Source: Heterohyrax brucei (Eukaryota; Chordata; Mammalia; Hyracoidea; Procaviidae). Taken from it: a stretch of 64,000 nt of DNA. Location of the stretch: assembly GCA_028571685.1 (NCBI GenBank), contig CM053142.1, positions 132,548,796 to 132,612,795 on the forward strand, given 5' to 3'. The position numbers and the translations under genes are program-made. This document shows positions 34,949 through 48,406 of the stretch, in pieces; positions within the stretch are counted from its first letter, which is position 1, and each line of letters opens with the position of its first letter. Below the pieces are notes generated by a model, which saw only the letters and a program-made list of their open reading frames with translations, was not told the DNA's origin and ran no database searches.

Positions 34949-35944
34949 TGGGGGGCGGAGTCAAGATGGCCGACTAAGCCCACGTCTCCTTGTGTCCCTC
35001 TGGAAACCAAGACCTGAACTGACAATCAAACAGAGCCTTCTGATCACCTAATCAGCCTCAGGACACAGCACAGAGCTGTTAATTGGGACTTCATACCACT
35101 CAGCGAAAAACCTCCTCTCTCTCGCTGACTCCTGCTCCTGGCTAGCCCCGGCTCTCACGGACGGAAGGTAAACGCACCATTTTGACTTTTTTTTTCCCTC
35201 GGTCTCGGCTGGCAGGCGGAGCTGGGCCTTGCCCGGCGGCTGGACTCAGACACGCTGCTGGGGGGATAGGCCGGCGAAATCCCCATGTTCTGAGAGCCAG
35301 GCTCGGGACTCTGTTAATCTAGCCACTTTGAGCCTTTCGTTTTGTAGCTGCCTCAGCGGGGTTTGTGCGGAACTCCGCGGTCAGGGTGCAGGACGCCATG
35401 TTGGTACCGAGATTTTAGCGAGACCTCGTTCTTAGCCTGGGAGCCAGCGCCTGCATACGGGACAGCGCTTCTCCATCAGAAAAGTAGTGATTTTGCACAG
35501 TGCTGCCTACGTTGGGGTCCCTGCAACAGAAGCAGAGGAATCGCTGCACCTTTAGCCCCCCTGTCTGCTGCCTGTGTGGAGGACGCCATCTTGGGTACTG
35601 TGGCCGCAGCTGGACCTAATTCTTAGCTTGGGAGCCAGAGCCTGCCCACAAGAGAGCGCTTTTCTATCACAAAACCAGTACTCGACGCAGTGTTGGATAA
35701 GGCTAGGCCCTGTCAGCAGAGGCCTCCAGGGCAGTAGCATTGCTGTATTCTGAACTAGTTTGTTATCATCTGGGGTTGGATACAGTGGCGCTTACTTTGT
35801 CAGATGAGAAGAGGGACCTCTACACCTGAAAACTTAACTGACTTGTGAACCAGTCAGAGAGCTTTTGCTTTACATTTGAAGACAGCCTAGAGAAACATTT
35901 GCAATCCATCCTCACAGTACCTCTTCCAGCCTCTATATACTCAC
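34949..35944 (+). promoter_or_regulatory. L1 5' UTR with internal promoter features
   Basis: A YY1-like site CAAGATGGCCG lies at 34962-34972, about 13 bp from the element start, where human L1 also has its YY1 site. Two tandem diverged units start with GGACGCCAT at 35391 and 35581 (period about 190 bp). Each bears a YY1-like motif in reverse orientation (GCCATGTTGG, GCCATCTTGG). The region is GC- and CpG-rich, unlike the surrounding introns, as expected of an internal RNA polymerase II promoter. Confidence 0.75.
35391..35735 (+). repeat. Tandem ~190-bp units in the L1 5' UTR
   Basis: Matching landmarks recur: GGACGCCAT (35391/35581), 'cttagcctgggagccagcgc' (35431) against 'cttagcttgggagccagagc' (35622), and 'gcgcttctccatca' against 'gcgcttttctatca'. 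The second unit is incomplete at its right end. Confidence 0.8.
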
Positions 35945-36862
35945 ATGGGACCCAAAAAGCAACAGACAATTGTGGCATACAAGCAATCACTCATGGCTTC
36001 AGAAGGCTCCCAAACAAAGCAACCAAGGAGCTTTCCAGATGAAGAAACTTTTATGAAAGCATCAGGAAGTGAATACAAATTGATTGTATACAGGGCCCTT
36101 CTAGACCTTATACAAAATGCAGCAGAACAAAATGAAAAATTAAGCAAGTTGTTCAATCTGATGGAACACCAGTACTCTGAAATCGAACAGATCAAGAAGA
36201 AAATCAAAGACATAGAAACTTCTATGCAAAGCCAAGAAAACAGAATGGAACAAATGGAAAAAAGAATTTCTGACTTGGAAGACAGAGCTACTGATGGCAG
36301 TGTCTATGAGCAGAAATCAGAAAAAAGAAGCAAGAAAAATGAAGAAACATTAAGAAGCATGTGGGACTCTCTTAAGAGCAACAACCTTCGATTAATTGGA
36401 GTCCCTGAACAGGGTGTGACATCTGAGAACACAGAGAGTATTATTACTGAGCTGCTGAAAGAAAACTTCCCAGAAATCATGAAGGAAGAGAATATAGACA
36501 TCACAGATGCATATTGTACGCCACCCAATATAGATCTCAAAAGAAAGACTCCAAGACATATTATAATCAAGCTTAACATAATGAAACATAAGCAGCAACT
36601 CTTAAAGGCAGCAAGACTCAAGGCAAAGCTAACATTCAGAGGGAAACCCTGTAGGCTCTCATCAGATTTCTCAGCAGAAACCATGCTGGCACAGAGACAG
36701 TGGCATGACACATTCAAAGTCTTGGAGGAGAAGAACTTCCAACCAAGAATTATATATCCTGCAAAACTATCTTTCAAATACGAAAATGAAATTAAGACAT
36801 TCCCAGATAAACAGAAACTCAGAGACTTTGTAAAAACCAAACCCAAACTCAAGAAATACTGA
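35945..36862 (+). CDS. L1 ORF1 protein (RNA-binding chaperone), intact
   Basis: 305 codons from ATG at 35945 to TGA, with no break. ORF1p is the trimeric RNA-binding protein that coats L1 RNA in the cytoplasm and is needed in cis for retrotransposition. Residues about 50-115 form a coiled coil (IEQIKKKIKDIETSMQ, EQMEKRISDLEDRA). Residues about 135-220 fit the RRM domain (NNLRLIGVPEQ, RHIIIKL), and the C-terminal domain has LLKAARLKAKLTFRGKPCRL, SSDFS and IIYPAKLSFKY. It is slightly shorter than human ORF1p (338 aa). The N-terminus is basic (MGPKKQQ). An intact ORF1 next to a broken ORF2 could in principle bind other RNAs if expressed. Confidence 0.95.
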   Translation: MGPKKQQTIVAYKQSLMASEGSQTKQPRSFPDEETFMKASGSEYKLIVYRALLDLIQNAAEQNEKLSKLFNLMEHQYSEIEQIKKKIKDIETSMQSQENRMEQMEKRISDLEDRATDGSVYEQKSEKRSKKNEETLRSMWDSLKSNNLRLIGVPEQGVTSENTESIITELLKENFPEIMKEENIDITDAYCTPPNIDLKRKTPRHIIIKLNIMKHKQQLLKAARLKAKLTFRGKPCRLSSDFSAETMLAQRQWHDTFKVLEEKNFQPRIIYPAKLSFKYENEIKTFPDKQKLRDFVKTKPKLKKY

Positions 36863-37319
36863 AAGAAGCTCTTGGCTTTGGTTTAGAAGAATGAAACCAC
36901 TAACTTTATATTTTAGAACGACACACTACTCAATACTCATTTAGGGAAGGCTCCAAAGTAAATCACAGCTTTGATTTGGAAAGAAGCAATCCAGTGATCA
37001 TCATGAAAACTATGGTGTCATCATAATAAAAGAGGGATGTACTACAGTCATTATAGTCCTTCCAGATGGAGAGGAAGATGACCAGACTGGTAGTAATTAA
37101 AATTGGGTTTATAAATAGTTTATTAAGGGGGTTCTTAGGGGCAGCTGTAAAGCACAACAAAGATGTATCATACCATTTCAAGAAATCTAACACACGAGTC
37201 TCAACAACTATAAAACCAGCTCTGAAAAAGGTGAAAAATCAACTCACAAAAAAGAGTGTCTCAGAACAGACTAATAAGAACAACAGAGAAAACATCAACA
37301 TAAAAATAAACATATCACA
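36863..37319 (+). other. Long L1 inter-ORF spacer
   Basis: 457 bp lie between the ORF1 stop and the ORF2 ATG, compared with about 63 bp in human L1. It holds stops in the ORF1 frame and one 88-codon frame at 37066-37332. The sequence does not look like an inserted SINE and has no visible target duplication. Confidence 0.75.
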
Positions 37320-37332
37320 ATGGCAGCAGTGA
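37066..37332 (+). CDS. 88-codon frame in the L1 spacer, hypothetical
   Basis: ATG at 37066, stop TGA at 37330-37332, overlapping the ORF2 start by 13 nt in another frame. The predicted peptide is strongly basic in its second half (many Lys and Asn, ending ISQWQQ), with a short hydrophobic stretch near residues 9-27. It resembles no family I know. It may be chance in an A-rich L1 plus strand, or the remains of an extended ORF. Confidence 0.25.
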   Translation: MERKMTRLVVIKIGFINSLLRGFLGAAVKHNKDVSYHFKKSNTRVSTTIKPALKKVKNQLTKKSVSEQTNKNNRENINIKINISQWQQ

Positions 37333-40300
37333 ACACATACCTATCAATAATTACATTGAATGTGAATGGACTGATGACACCGAGTGTCATCTTGAATCAA
37401 AAGACACGACCCATCCATATGTTGTCTACAAGAAACTCACTTGAGACCTAAAGACAGGAACAAACTGAAAATTAAAGGATGGAAGAATATATATCAAGCT
37501 AACAATGAACAAAGAAGAGCAGAGGTGGTAATTCTAATCTCAGATAAAATCAATTTTAATGTCAAATCCACCATCATGGACAAAGATGGACACTGTTTAT
37601 TGCTGAAAGGTTCAGTACACAAGCAAGACTTAACTATATTAAACATTTATGCACCTAATGTCAGAGCACCTAAATATGTCGAAGAAACACTGACTACACT
37701 CAACAGAGAGTTAGATGACTCCACAATAATAGTGGGAGACTTTAGCACTCCACTCTCATTACTAGACAGATCATCTAGAAAAAAGCTCAGTAAAGATAGA
37801 GAAGACTTCATTGACACAATTAACCAACTAAACCTCATTGATATATACAGAACTTTCCACCCATCAGCAGACAACTACACTTTCTTCTCCAGTGCATATG
37901 GAACATTCTCCAGAATTGACCATGTGATAGGCCATAATGCAATACTCAACAAAATCCATAACGTTGAATTACTGCAAAGCATCTTCTCAGATCATAAAGC
38001 CATCAAAGTTGAAATCAATAGCAGAAACAACAGAGATAGAAAGTGGAACTCTTGGAAACTGAACAACATCTTGCTCAAAGAAACATGGGTTATAGAAGAA
38101 ATCAGGGATGAATTAAAGAAATTCATGGATTTCAATGAGAACGAAAACACTTCCTACCGGAACCTATGGGATACAGTCAAAGCAGTGCTCAGAGGTCTTT
38201 TTATCTCCATAAATGCACACATCTGGAAGGAAGAAAGAAACCAAATCAAGGAAATAACTCTACAGCTTGAACAAGTAGAAAGAGAACAACAGAGGAACCC
38301 CTCAGGCACCGGAAGACAGGAGATCATAAAGATTAGAGCAGAGCTAAATGAATTAGAGAATAGGAAAACAATTGAAAAAATTGAAAAGACCAAAAGCTGG
38401 TTTTTTGAAAAGATCAACAAAATTGATAAACCACTGGCTAAACTTACTAAAGAAAAGCAGGAAAGGAGACAAATAACCCAAATTAGAAACGAGAAGGGAG
38501 TTGTCACCACAGATACAACAGAAATAAAAAATATCATAACAGAATACTATGAAAGACTGTACTCTAACAAATTTGAAAACCTAGGGGAAATGGACCAATT
38601 CCTTGACTCATACCACCTACACAAATTATCACAATGTGAAGCAGAACAACTTAATAAACCCATCACAAAGGAAGAGATTGAAAAGGTCATCAAAACACTG
38701 CCAACCAAAAAAAGTCCGGGCCCAGATGGCTTCACGGCAGAATTCTACCAAGCATTTAGAGAAGAGTTATCCCCAATACTATTGAAAGTATTTCACAGTA
38801 TAGAAAGGGATGGAATACTCCCAAACTCACTCTATGAAGCCAGCATAACCCTGATACCTAAGCCAGGGAAAGATCCAACAAAGACAGAGAACTACAGACC
38901 GATTATCACTCATGAACCTAGATGCAAAAATCGTCAACAAAATTCTTGCCAACAGAATACAACAACATATCAAGAAAATAATCCATCATGACCAAGTGGG
39001 ATTCAACCAGGAATGCAAGGCTGGTTCAACATCAGGAAAACAATTAATGTGATTAACCACATAAATAACACAAAAGACAAAGATCACCTGATTTTGTCCA
39101 TTGATGCCGAAAAGGCATTTGATAAAGTCCAACACCCATTCATGCTAAAAACTCTTAGCAAAATGGGCATAGACGGCAAATTCCTCAACACAATAAGGGC
39201 CATTTATACAAAGCCAATTGCCCACATCATCCTGAATGGAGAGAGACTGAAAGACTTTCCTCTGAGATCAGGAACTAGACAAGGATGCCCACTGTCACCT
39301 CTCCTATTCAACATTGTGCTAGAAGTTCTAGCCAGAGCAATTAGAAAAGATGAACAAATAAAGGGCATCTGCATCGGCAAAGAGGAAGTTAAAATCTCCT
39401 TGTTCGCAGATGATATGATTGTATATGCAGAGAACCCCAAGGAATCTATAAGTAAGCTACTCAAACTGATAGAAGAGTTCAGCAAAGTTGCAGGATACAA
39501 GATAAACATAAGTAAATCAGTAGGTTTCCTTTATACCATCAACGAGACTGTTAAGGAGGAAATTATGAAATCAATACCATTTATGATAGCCCCTAAGAAG
39601 ATAAAGTACCTAGGAATTAATCTAACCAGAGAAACAACAGACCTTTACAAAGAGAACTACAAGCCCTTACTACAGGAAACTAAGAGAGACTTAGATAAAT
39701 GGAAAAACCTACCCTGCTCGTGGATAGGAAGACTTAACATTGTGAAAATGTCTATTTTACCCAAAGCAATTTATTTATATAATGCAATCCCAATACAAGT
39801 TCCACCATCATTTTTTAATGAGATCGAGAAACAAATCACCAATTTTGTTTGGAAAGGGAAGAAGTCCCGGATAAGTAAGGTACTACTAAAGAAGAACACA
39901 CTGGGAGGCCTTTCATTACCCGACCTTAGAACATACTACACTGCCACAGTGGTCAAAACAGCCTGGTACTGGTACAAGAAGAGACAGATCGATCAATGGA
40001 ACAGAATTGAGACCCCAGAGATGACACCATCTGCCTATGAACAGTTGATATTCGACAAAGGCCCTAAGACATTAAACTGGGGTAAAAACAGTATCTTCAA
40101 CAAATGGTGCTGGCAAAATTGGTTATCCATCTGCAATAAACTGAATCAAGATCCATATCTTACACCTTATACAAAAACCAACTCCAACTGGATAAAAGAC
40201 CTAAACATCAAACCTAAAACGATAAAGCTCATCCAAGAAAAGGTAGGAACAACAATGGAAGTTTTAATACACAATGAAGACAGACTCCAAAATCTGTCAA

Positions 40301-41124
40301 AGAAACCTCAATCAACAGAAGAGAAAATAGATAAATGGAAACTATTAAGAATCAAACACTTTTGTTCATCCAAAGACTTTATTAATAGAATTAAAAGAAC
40401 ACCCACAGAATGGGAAAAAATATTTGGCAACTCTATGTCAGACCGACGCCTGATGTCCATAATCTATAAGATACTACAAAATATCAAGAAGAAGAAGATA
40501 AACCATCCAATTAAGCGATGGGCAAAGGAGATGGACAGACATTTCATTAAAGAGGAGGTCCAGGCAGCCAAAAAACACATGTGGAGATGTTCACGATCTT
40601 TAGTTATTAAAGAAATCCAAATCAAGACAACAATGAGATACCATCTCACCCCAACAAGATTGGCCATGATCCGGAAAACACAAAACAACAAATACTGGAG
40701 AGGCTGTGGAGAAAGTGGAACCCTCCTACACTGTTGTTGGGGTTGCAAAATGGTCCAGCCTCCTTGGAAGGCAATCTGGCGCTTCCTTAAAAAAATGGAT
40801 ATCGATATACCATTTGACCCAGTAATTCCACTACTTGGAATATATCCTACAGATTCAAGGCCTTTCACACCAACGGACACATGCACCAGAATGTTTATCA
40901 CGGTACAGTCCACAATAGCAAAAAAATGGAATCAACCCAGATGCCCAACAACAGAAGAATGGATAGGTAAACTGTGGTACATATACTCAATGGAGCACTA
41001 CGCAATGATAAAGAATAACGATGATTCCAGGAAACATTTCCTAACCTGGTTTCAACTGGAAGACATTATGTTGAGTGAAAGTAGTCAGCGACAAAAGGAC
41101 AAATACTGTATGAGACCTCTATGA
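37320..41124 (+). pseudogene. L1 ORF2 (endonuclease / reverse transcriptase), broken
   Basis: ORF2p nicks DNA and primes reverse transcription at the nick. ATG at 37320 leads into MAAVNTYLSIITLNVNGL. Shortly after, a small deletion shifts frame, and in the main frame a TGA at 37393-37395 replaces the Trp of the WIK motif. From there the endonuclease continues ([15 protein letters not shown]) and reaches the RT ([18 protein letters not shown]) in the frame ending 38991. A shift near 38905 and another near 39004 separate this from the 703-codon frame 39013-41124. That frame carries RT palm motifs [13 protein letters not shown] and FADD (39403-39414), and the C-terminal Cys region. In the C-x3-C-x7-H-x4-C motif the first Cys is Tyr (TAC at 40693). 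Four defects make it non-functional. Confidence 0.93.
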
Positions 41125-42122
41125 TAAGATCTCAAAAACAGACTTCTGTATAGAAGAAAAGACTCTTTGACAGCTGCAAGGGAGGGAAGGGAGGGAGGGT
41201 GAGGTGGGGAGGGTTTAGTTTAGATAGTTACTAGAAATCTAGCTGGGAGAAAGCGGTGACAGCACACATTAGGAACAAGAACAACATTAAGTGGACTTCA
41301 GCATAACTTGAGTACTCCTTCCATCTTAATACTACAAGGATAGAGTAGCTGGGGCGGGGGGCAGGGGACCATGCTCTTAGGTGAATTCCAGGCCAATTGG
41401 CACAACTAGCGTTTTGCTAAGAGAGCTCTCTGCACCCCACATTGGTGAGTGGCGTCTGGGGTCTTAAAAGCTGCCAAGCTGCCATCCGAGGACACAGCAA
41501 ATGGTCCCAACTCAGCAGGAATGGATGCTCACCGAGGGCCAAAATGGCATGCGGTAAAGACAACCGAGAAGACAGAGAGACCCACAAGAGTGGGTGACTA
41601 CATCGACTTGGGACCGGAAGAACCAGATGGTGCCCGGCCACCACCAGTGATAGCCACGATGGAGCTCACAGAGAGGAGCCTCACTGGCAACACAAGAATA
41701 AAAAGAGGTGCATCGTGAGATCTCCACTAAAAGACCTCAACTGATGGTCCAGCGGTTTTGGGGTTCCTCTTAGAGCATGGCCCCCTTCCCTGATGCTGCC
41801 CTTTCCCATAAATTATAACAAAGTTCCACTCTTTGGACAGGAATGGATTGGACTTGGCAATGCAGAGTAACCATATATTGGAAGCACTTTATGGTTCTAT
41901 ACATCTATAGGATATCATCTTGCTGACCTCTGGCTGGAGGAAGGGGAGTGGATGAACAGGAGGGGAAAGGAGACTGTTGGGAGGATGAGACATGTATGAA
42001 GCAGAGAGGAATGGTGTACAGTCACCGGACAGGGAGAGCAGTGGAAGCTGCATATAGGGGGGCATGTAAATTTACTTGTGAATGTACATTTTCACTTAGT
42101 TATGTTAAATAAATAAAAAAAA
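41125..42122 (+). other. L1 3' UTR and A-tail
   Basis: It contains a G-rich purine tract at 41180-41213 (runs of GGG separated by A, able to form G-quadruplex RNA/DNA), typical of L1 3' UTRs. The last 80 bp match the short insertion at 11204. AATAAA lies at 42108-42113, followed by the A-tail. Frames at 41417-41727 on either strand are not genes. Confidence 0.9.
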
Positions 42123-42790
42123 AAAAATCCTCACAACTGGGCCGGTAGGCAGCATCCTGATAAATGGAGAAAGGACTGAGGTTGTTAAGGATTTCATTTG
42201 ACTTGGTTCCACAATCAATGCCAATGGAAGCAGCAGTCAGGAAATCTAAAGATGCATTGCATTGGAAAAATGTGCTGCAAAGGACCTTTTTAAAGTATTG
42301 AAAAGTAAGGATGCCACCTTGAAGACTAAGGTGCATCTGACCCAAGCTATGGTATTTTCAGTCATATCACTTGCATGTGAAAGCTTGGTAAGTGAATAAA
42401 GACAGAAGAATTGATGCCTTTGAGTTATGTTGTTGGAGAAGAATATTGAATGTAGTGTGGATTGCCAAAAGAACAAACATATCTGTTCTGAAAGAAGTAC
42501 AGCCAGAATCCTCCTTGGAGGCAAAGATAGTGAGACTATGTCTACCATACTTTGGACATGTTCTTAGGAAAGATTAGTCCCTGGGTCAGTCATGGTGGGT
42601 AGAGAGGAAGATCAGCAAAAGAGAGGAAGACCCTCAACAAGATTCTTTGACGCAGTGGCTGCAGCAGTGGGCTTAGGCATAAAAATGATTGTGGATATGG
42701 GGCAAGACTGAGCAATGTTTCATTCTGTTGTGCATAGAGTCAGTATAAGTGAGAACTGACTCAGTGGTACCTAACAACAACAAAAAAATG
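42123..42790 (+). mobile_element. RTE-type LINE, right half and 3' end
   Basis: Continuation of 34107-34948: 'cctcacaactgggccggtag', 'catttgacttggttccacaa', 'gaatattgaatgtagtgtgg', and the 3' end 'actgactcagtggtacctaa' with CAACAACAAA at about 42775-42786. Read around the L1 it is a single 5'-truncated RTE of about 1.5 kb. Confidence 0.88.
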
Positions 42791-43060
42791 AAAATAGCCT
42801 AACAGAAGGATAAATTGTGGTGTAGTCACAAAATGGAATGTAATATAGCGATAAAAATGAATATTCTACTGCTATTTGCAGTAATAATGAATGACATTCA
42901 GAAACCTAAAATTTGACAAAATAAGTCAGCACGTAAGAGAACATATTATATGATTTCATTTCTGTAAACTCTGCTATAGTTGTTAAATTTCAGGATAGTA
43001 GTTATTTTTGACAAGAGGGAGTAGTCACTGGACAGGGTGAGGAGGGTGAGATCGTTTTTT
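42791..43060 (+). mobile_element. Old L1 3' region, right half
   Basis: 'gataaattgtggtgtagtca', 'aaaatggaatgtaatatagc' and 'catattatatgatttcattt' continue the L1 text broken off at 34106. AAAAAAATGA occurs on both sides of the RTE as a likely target duplication. Confidence 0.78.
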
Positions 43061-43069
43061 GGGATGCTC

Positions 43070-43265
43070 AAACCAAAAACCAAACTCATTGTCATCAAAT
43101 TGATTCTAACTCATGGAGACCCCATGTCCTACACAGCAGAACTGCCCCATAGGGTTTCTTGGCTGTTACGTTTATGAGGGCTGATTTCCAGGCCTTTCTT
43201 CCACAGTACTTCTGGGTGAGTTTGAACCTCTAATCTTTAGGTTAGTAGTTGAACACAAAGCATTG
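43070..43265 (-). repeat. AfroSINE, long form
   Basis: 'aaaccaaactcattgtcatc', 'aactgccccatagggtttct' and 'cttccacagtacttctgggt' in the minus direction. Confidence 0.85.
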
Positions 43266-43269
43266 CTTC

Positions 43270-43939
43270 GGCTACCTATTTCTTGATCTGGTAGTTACAC
43301 AGAAATCATTTTATAAAAATTTGTCAAACTGTGGTGTATTCGTGTACTTTTCTTCATGTAAATTATGCTTGAACTTAAAAAAAAAGTATAATGAAAAAAA
43401 TCCTTATCTTGTAGAGGATTTGAGGAGTTGAGTCTGGGCAGTTCTTGTGGTACAGCAAGTACTCAGTAGTGGTAGATATTATTGTTACTGTTAATAAATT
43501 CCAGTATTGAGCTCGAGCTTGTTCCTAGAATTCAGTGTAGGTTTGTGCTTCCAAATTCTGTCCCCTAGGGTCTCACAATCCAATAACTAATACCTAGGGA
43601 AGTCCAGCTATCTCACTTTTGTTGGTGTTGGCCCCTTGTATTCTTGCTGCTTTGATGGGAAAGGGCAGAAAATGCAGTTGTCCTTGAGAACAAGGGCCCC
43701 TGCCCACTGCTGACCTTCCTCATCAGCATCTGGAGCAGTGGCATCAGCCTTTGGCTGTACCCCTGGCACATTGACCGTGCTGTCATGCTTGAGCGGGAAA
43801 GGGACGAGTGAGCTAGCATTCAGGGAGGCCTACTGTTATTCATTGTTTCGCAGCAGGTGGGATTCCCATGGAGGCCAAGAACAGAAGTATTTACCAAGAC
43901 ACAGGGATAACTGAGTGGAAACAATACATTTCATTAATA
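43270..43939. other. Intron sequence, nothing recognised
   Basis: The minus frame 43613-43819 has no recognised domain. The text around 43430-43500 may be MIR-derived. Confidence 0.35.
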
Positions 43940-44165
43940 ACAACCAAAGATGCCACTTAACTCTTAACTGGTGACAGGCACGGCTCTGCGTTTTGCACAC
44001 GTTACCTCACGGAGTCCCTTCAGCAGTCCCGGGACCTATTGTTTTGTTATTCCCATGTGGTGAATGGGAAACTGAAGCTCAGAAAGCATGTATCATTTTC
44101 CTGAGATCATACAGCCATTAAGTACAGAGCTGGGATTCAAATGCAGGTCCATCTGATGCTAAACT
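43940..44165 (-). repeat. MIR SINE, well preserved
   Basis: 'cgttttgcacacgttacctc', 'ggtgaatgggaaactgaagc', 'catacagccattaagtacag' and 'agctgggattcaaatgcagg' follow MIR in the minus direction. Confidence 0.92.
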
Positions 44166-45039
44166 TTTGACCCTTCCTTTACATCTCTCTCCATTATAGG
44201 AAAGAGAAAGGGAAGATGAAAGAACTACTCTCCACTTTTCTCTGAATTTGGTGTTAGCAGGAGAACCATGGAAAGGGTTGTTGTTGCTACTGCTGTTGCT
44301 GTTTTTTGGAGGGCAAGGGCAAGAAGAGCATCTCACACCGTCTACCTCCAGCACTCTAAACTGAGAAAAACAAAAAACAAGCTCTTGAGATTTTTGAAAA
44401 ATGTTTCCAAAAAAGGTGTGCTACCAAAAGAAATATTTTGCTATCTGTTTGTCATTTAATAATGATGCCCTAAGAAAAATACATTTTCTGTGACATTAGG
44501 GATCAAAAGAACACCCTAAACAGCCCTGTTTTATCAGCTTTGGGAAGTTCTCAGTTGAAGTATAAAGAAAGGAAAGGTTGGGTGAATCAAGGAAAGTCCA
44601 GCCGTTTTTTCCTGCATTTTCTAAGCTGTGGACTAAATGTGTGCTCTGTAAGTGCCAATGTTGTATTTCTGCGGAGGTGCTTACAGCCTGCACCTGCTCA
44701 CACCATCCATCGCCAGTTCCCTTTCATGTTTGATGTCAGGCGTGAGTAATGACAGAGGAGAGAAAAGGAAAACAGCAAAAGTAAGAAGAGTATTTTACAT
44801 AGAAATTACCTAAGTCTTGAGTTGTACGGTTTGGGAGGCATACTCAAGACAATTATTGTGAGGATTACACAAACATAGTAGGTTGCTCATAAGAAATTGT
44901 CATTATTTGACCATTTTTGACCTACAGAAGTGGCAATTTCATATGGTTGATGTTACTACTAAGAAGATTTTCTCTGTGACTTTTTCTTGGTTTTAGCTTT
45001 TGAAAGTGCATTCATTTCTGTTACCTTATTCTCTCTGCC
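44166..45039. other. Intron sequence, nothing recognised
   Basis: Several short overlapping frames on both strands, none with a family motif. Confidence 0.35.
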
Positions 45040-45185
45040 CGTATGATGTTGCAAGACAGGCTGGAAACATGTGTTTTTAATCTCTGTTTTGCAGAAGAGG
45101 GAATTAAGACGTTAAGTGAATAAATAATTCATCTAAGTTCACAAGGCTAACTGAGCCACAGAATTTGGGGCTGTAAGGGACCTGA
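45040..45185 (-). repeat. MIR SINE, diverged
   Basis: 'tttgcagaagagggaattaa', 'gttcacaaggctaactgagc' and 'cagaatttggggctg'. Confidence 0.6.
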
Positions 45186-47371
<2,186 letters not shown>

Positions 47372-47570
47372 GTTGTGTGCTCTCAGTCCATTCTGTCTCC
47401 TTGCAACCCCGCAGGACAGAGTAGGACTGCCCCCATAAGGCTTCCTAGGCTATAATCTTTATGGGAGCAGACCACCAGGTCTTTTCTCCCATGGAGCAGC
47501 TAGTGGCTTTGAACTTCTGACTGCCCAGATTGCAGTTGAGTGCTTAACCATTGTGCAACCAGAGCTCCTT
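47372..47570 (-). repeat. AfroSINE, long form
   Basis: 'aggacagagtaggactgccc', 'ctataatctttatgggagca', 'gaccaccaggtcttttctcc' and 'aaccattgtgcaaccagagc'. Confidence 0.9.
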
Positions 47571-48398
47571 TTAGAGTGTTTAGTCATATATAATTTATTT
47601 TTCCTAAACTAAAGAGGAAAGCAATGTGCAGCTGATTATTCTGAACCTGATTTTTGCCTTCCTGATTTTGCTACTCACATTAGTGACACAGCAAATTGTG
47701 TCAAGAATTACAATAACCGTATCTCATTTGCTATAAAAATATTATGTTTGTAAATTACCTAAAAGCAATAAACTTAGGAGGTTAAAGGTTTCTGAAATCT
47801 CTTTTTTCAAATGATTTTTAAAACCTGTTGTTATGAAAGAGCTTTAAAAGTTGACTTTATGCTGAATGTGATAGCCAAACCAGAGTTGCCAGTCTTAGAT
47901 AAATGGAGTCAATTTCTATAACCAGGGATTGGTGTGTAAGGTTCAGAGTAATCTTAAGTGCTGGGAATAGAGTGGCACGAAACAGGGACAGAGAAACACC
48001 CCTGTGGGGGTAAAGTTTATTTGAAGAGGAAGAAAATGGGATCTGAATGGAGATGTGGTTCTGCCCATCCAGTAGTCAGTAGGGAAAGTCTTTATAGTTT
48101 TAAAGTTCAAGGAGGAAGTGAGGGGTGATTGATGCAAAAGTTATTTATGGTTTTATGGTCAGATGTCTGTGGGGCATACCAGGCTATTTTCAGCTAATGG
48201 CAGGGTCTGATCATTGGATAAGACATGTGCTACACCTCCCTGAATTCCAGGGACAGAGTTCCCTCCAACAGTAGATTGCTTGTTTCATTTGCTTTCTGCT
48301 CTCAGCTACCCTTAAATTTCAAGCTAATGTTCATATCTGGGTTATAAATCTCACCTACTTCCTTCAGTGTTTTTGACAGAGAAACATGCAGCTTTACA
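47571..48398. other. Intron sequence, nothing recognised
   Basis: No exon or repeat family was identified. Confidence 0.35.
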
Positions 48399-48406
48399 AA
48401 GGGATA

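Larger units (their letters stand above)
34949..42122 (+). mobile_element. Near-complete L1 LINE, 7.2 kb
   Basis: It begins 'tggggggcggagtcaagatg', the usual first bases of mammalian L1. It has a 1-kb 5' UTR, open ORF1, a 457-bp spacer, ORF2, a 1-kb 3' UTR with a G-rich purine tract and AATAAA, and an A-tail. It sits inside an RTE with an 8-bp target duplication. Low decay makes it the youngest large insertion here. ORF2 is broken by frameshifts and a stop, so the copy is not autonomous, although ORF1 is intact. The full 5' end implies it arose from a complete reverse-transcription event. Confidence 0.95.

Noticed and set aside
40464-40913. 149-codon minus frame inside L1
   Set aside because: Shadow of the ORF2 C-terminal coding sequence on the plus strand.
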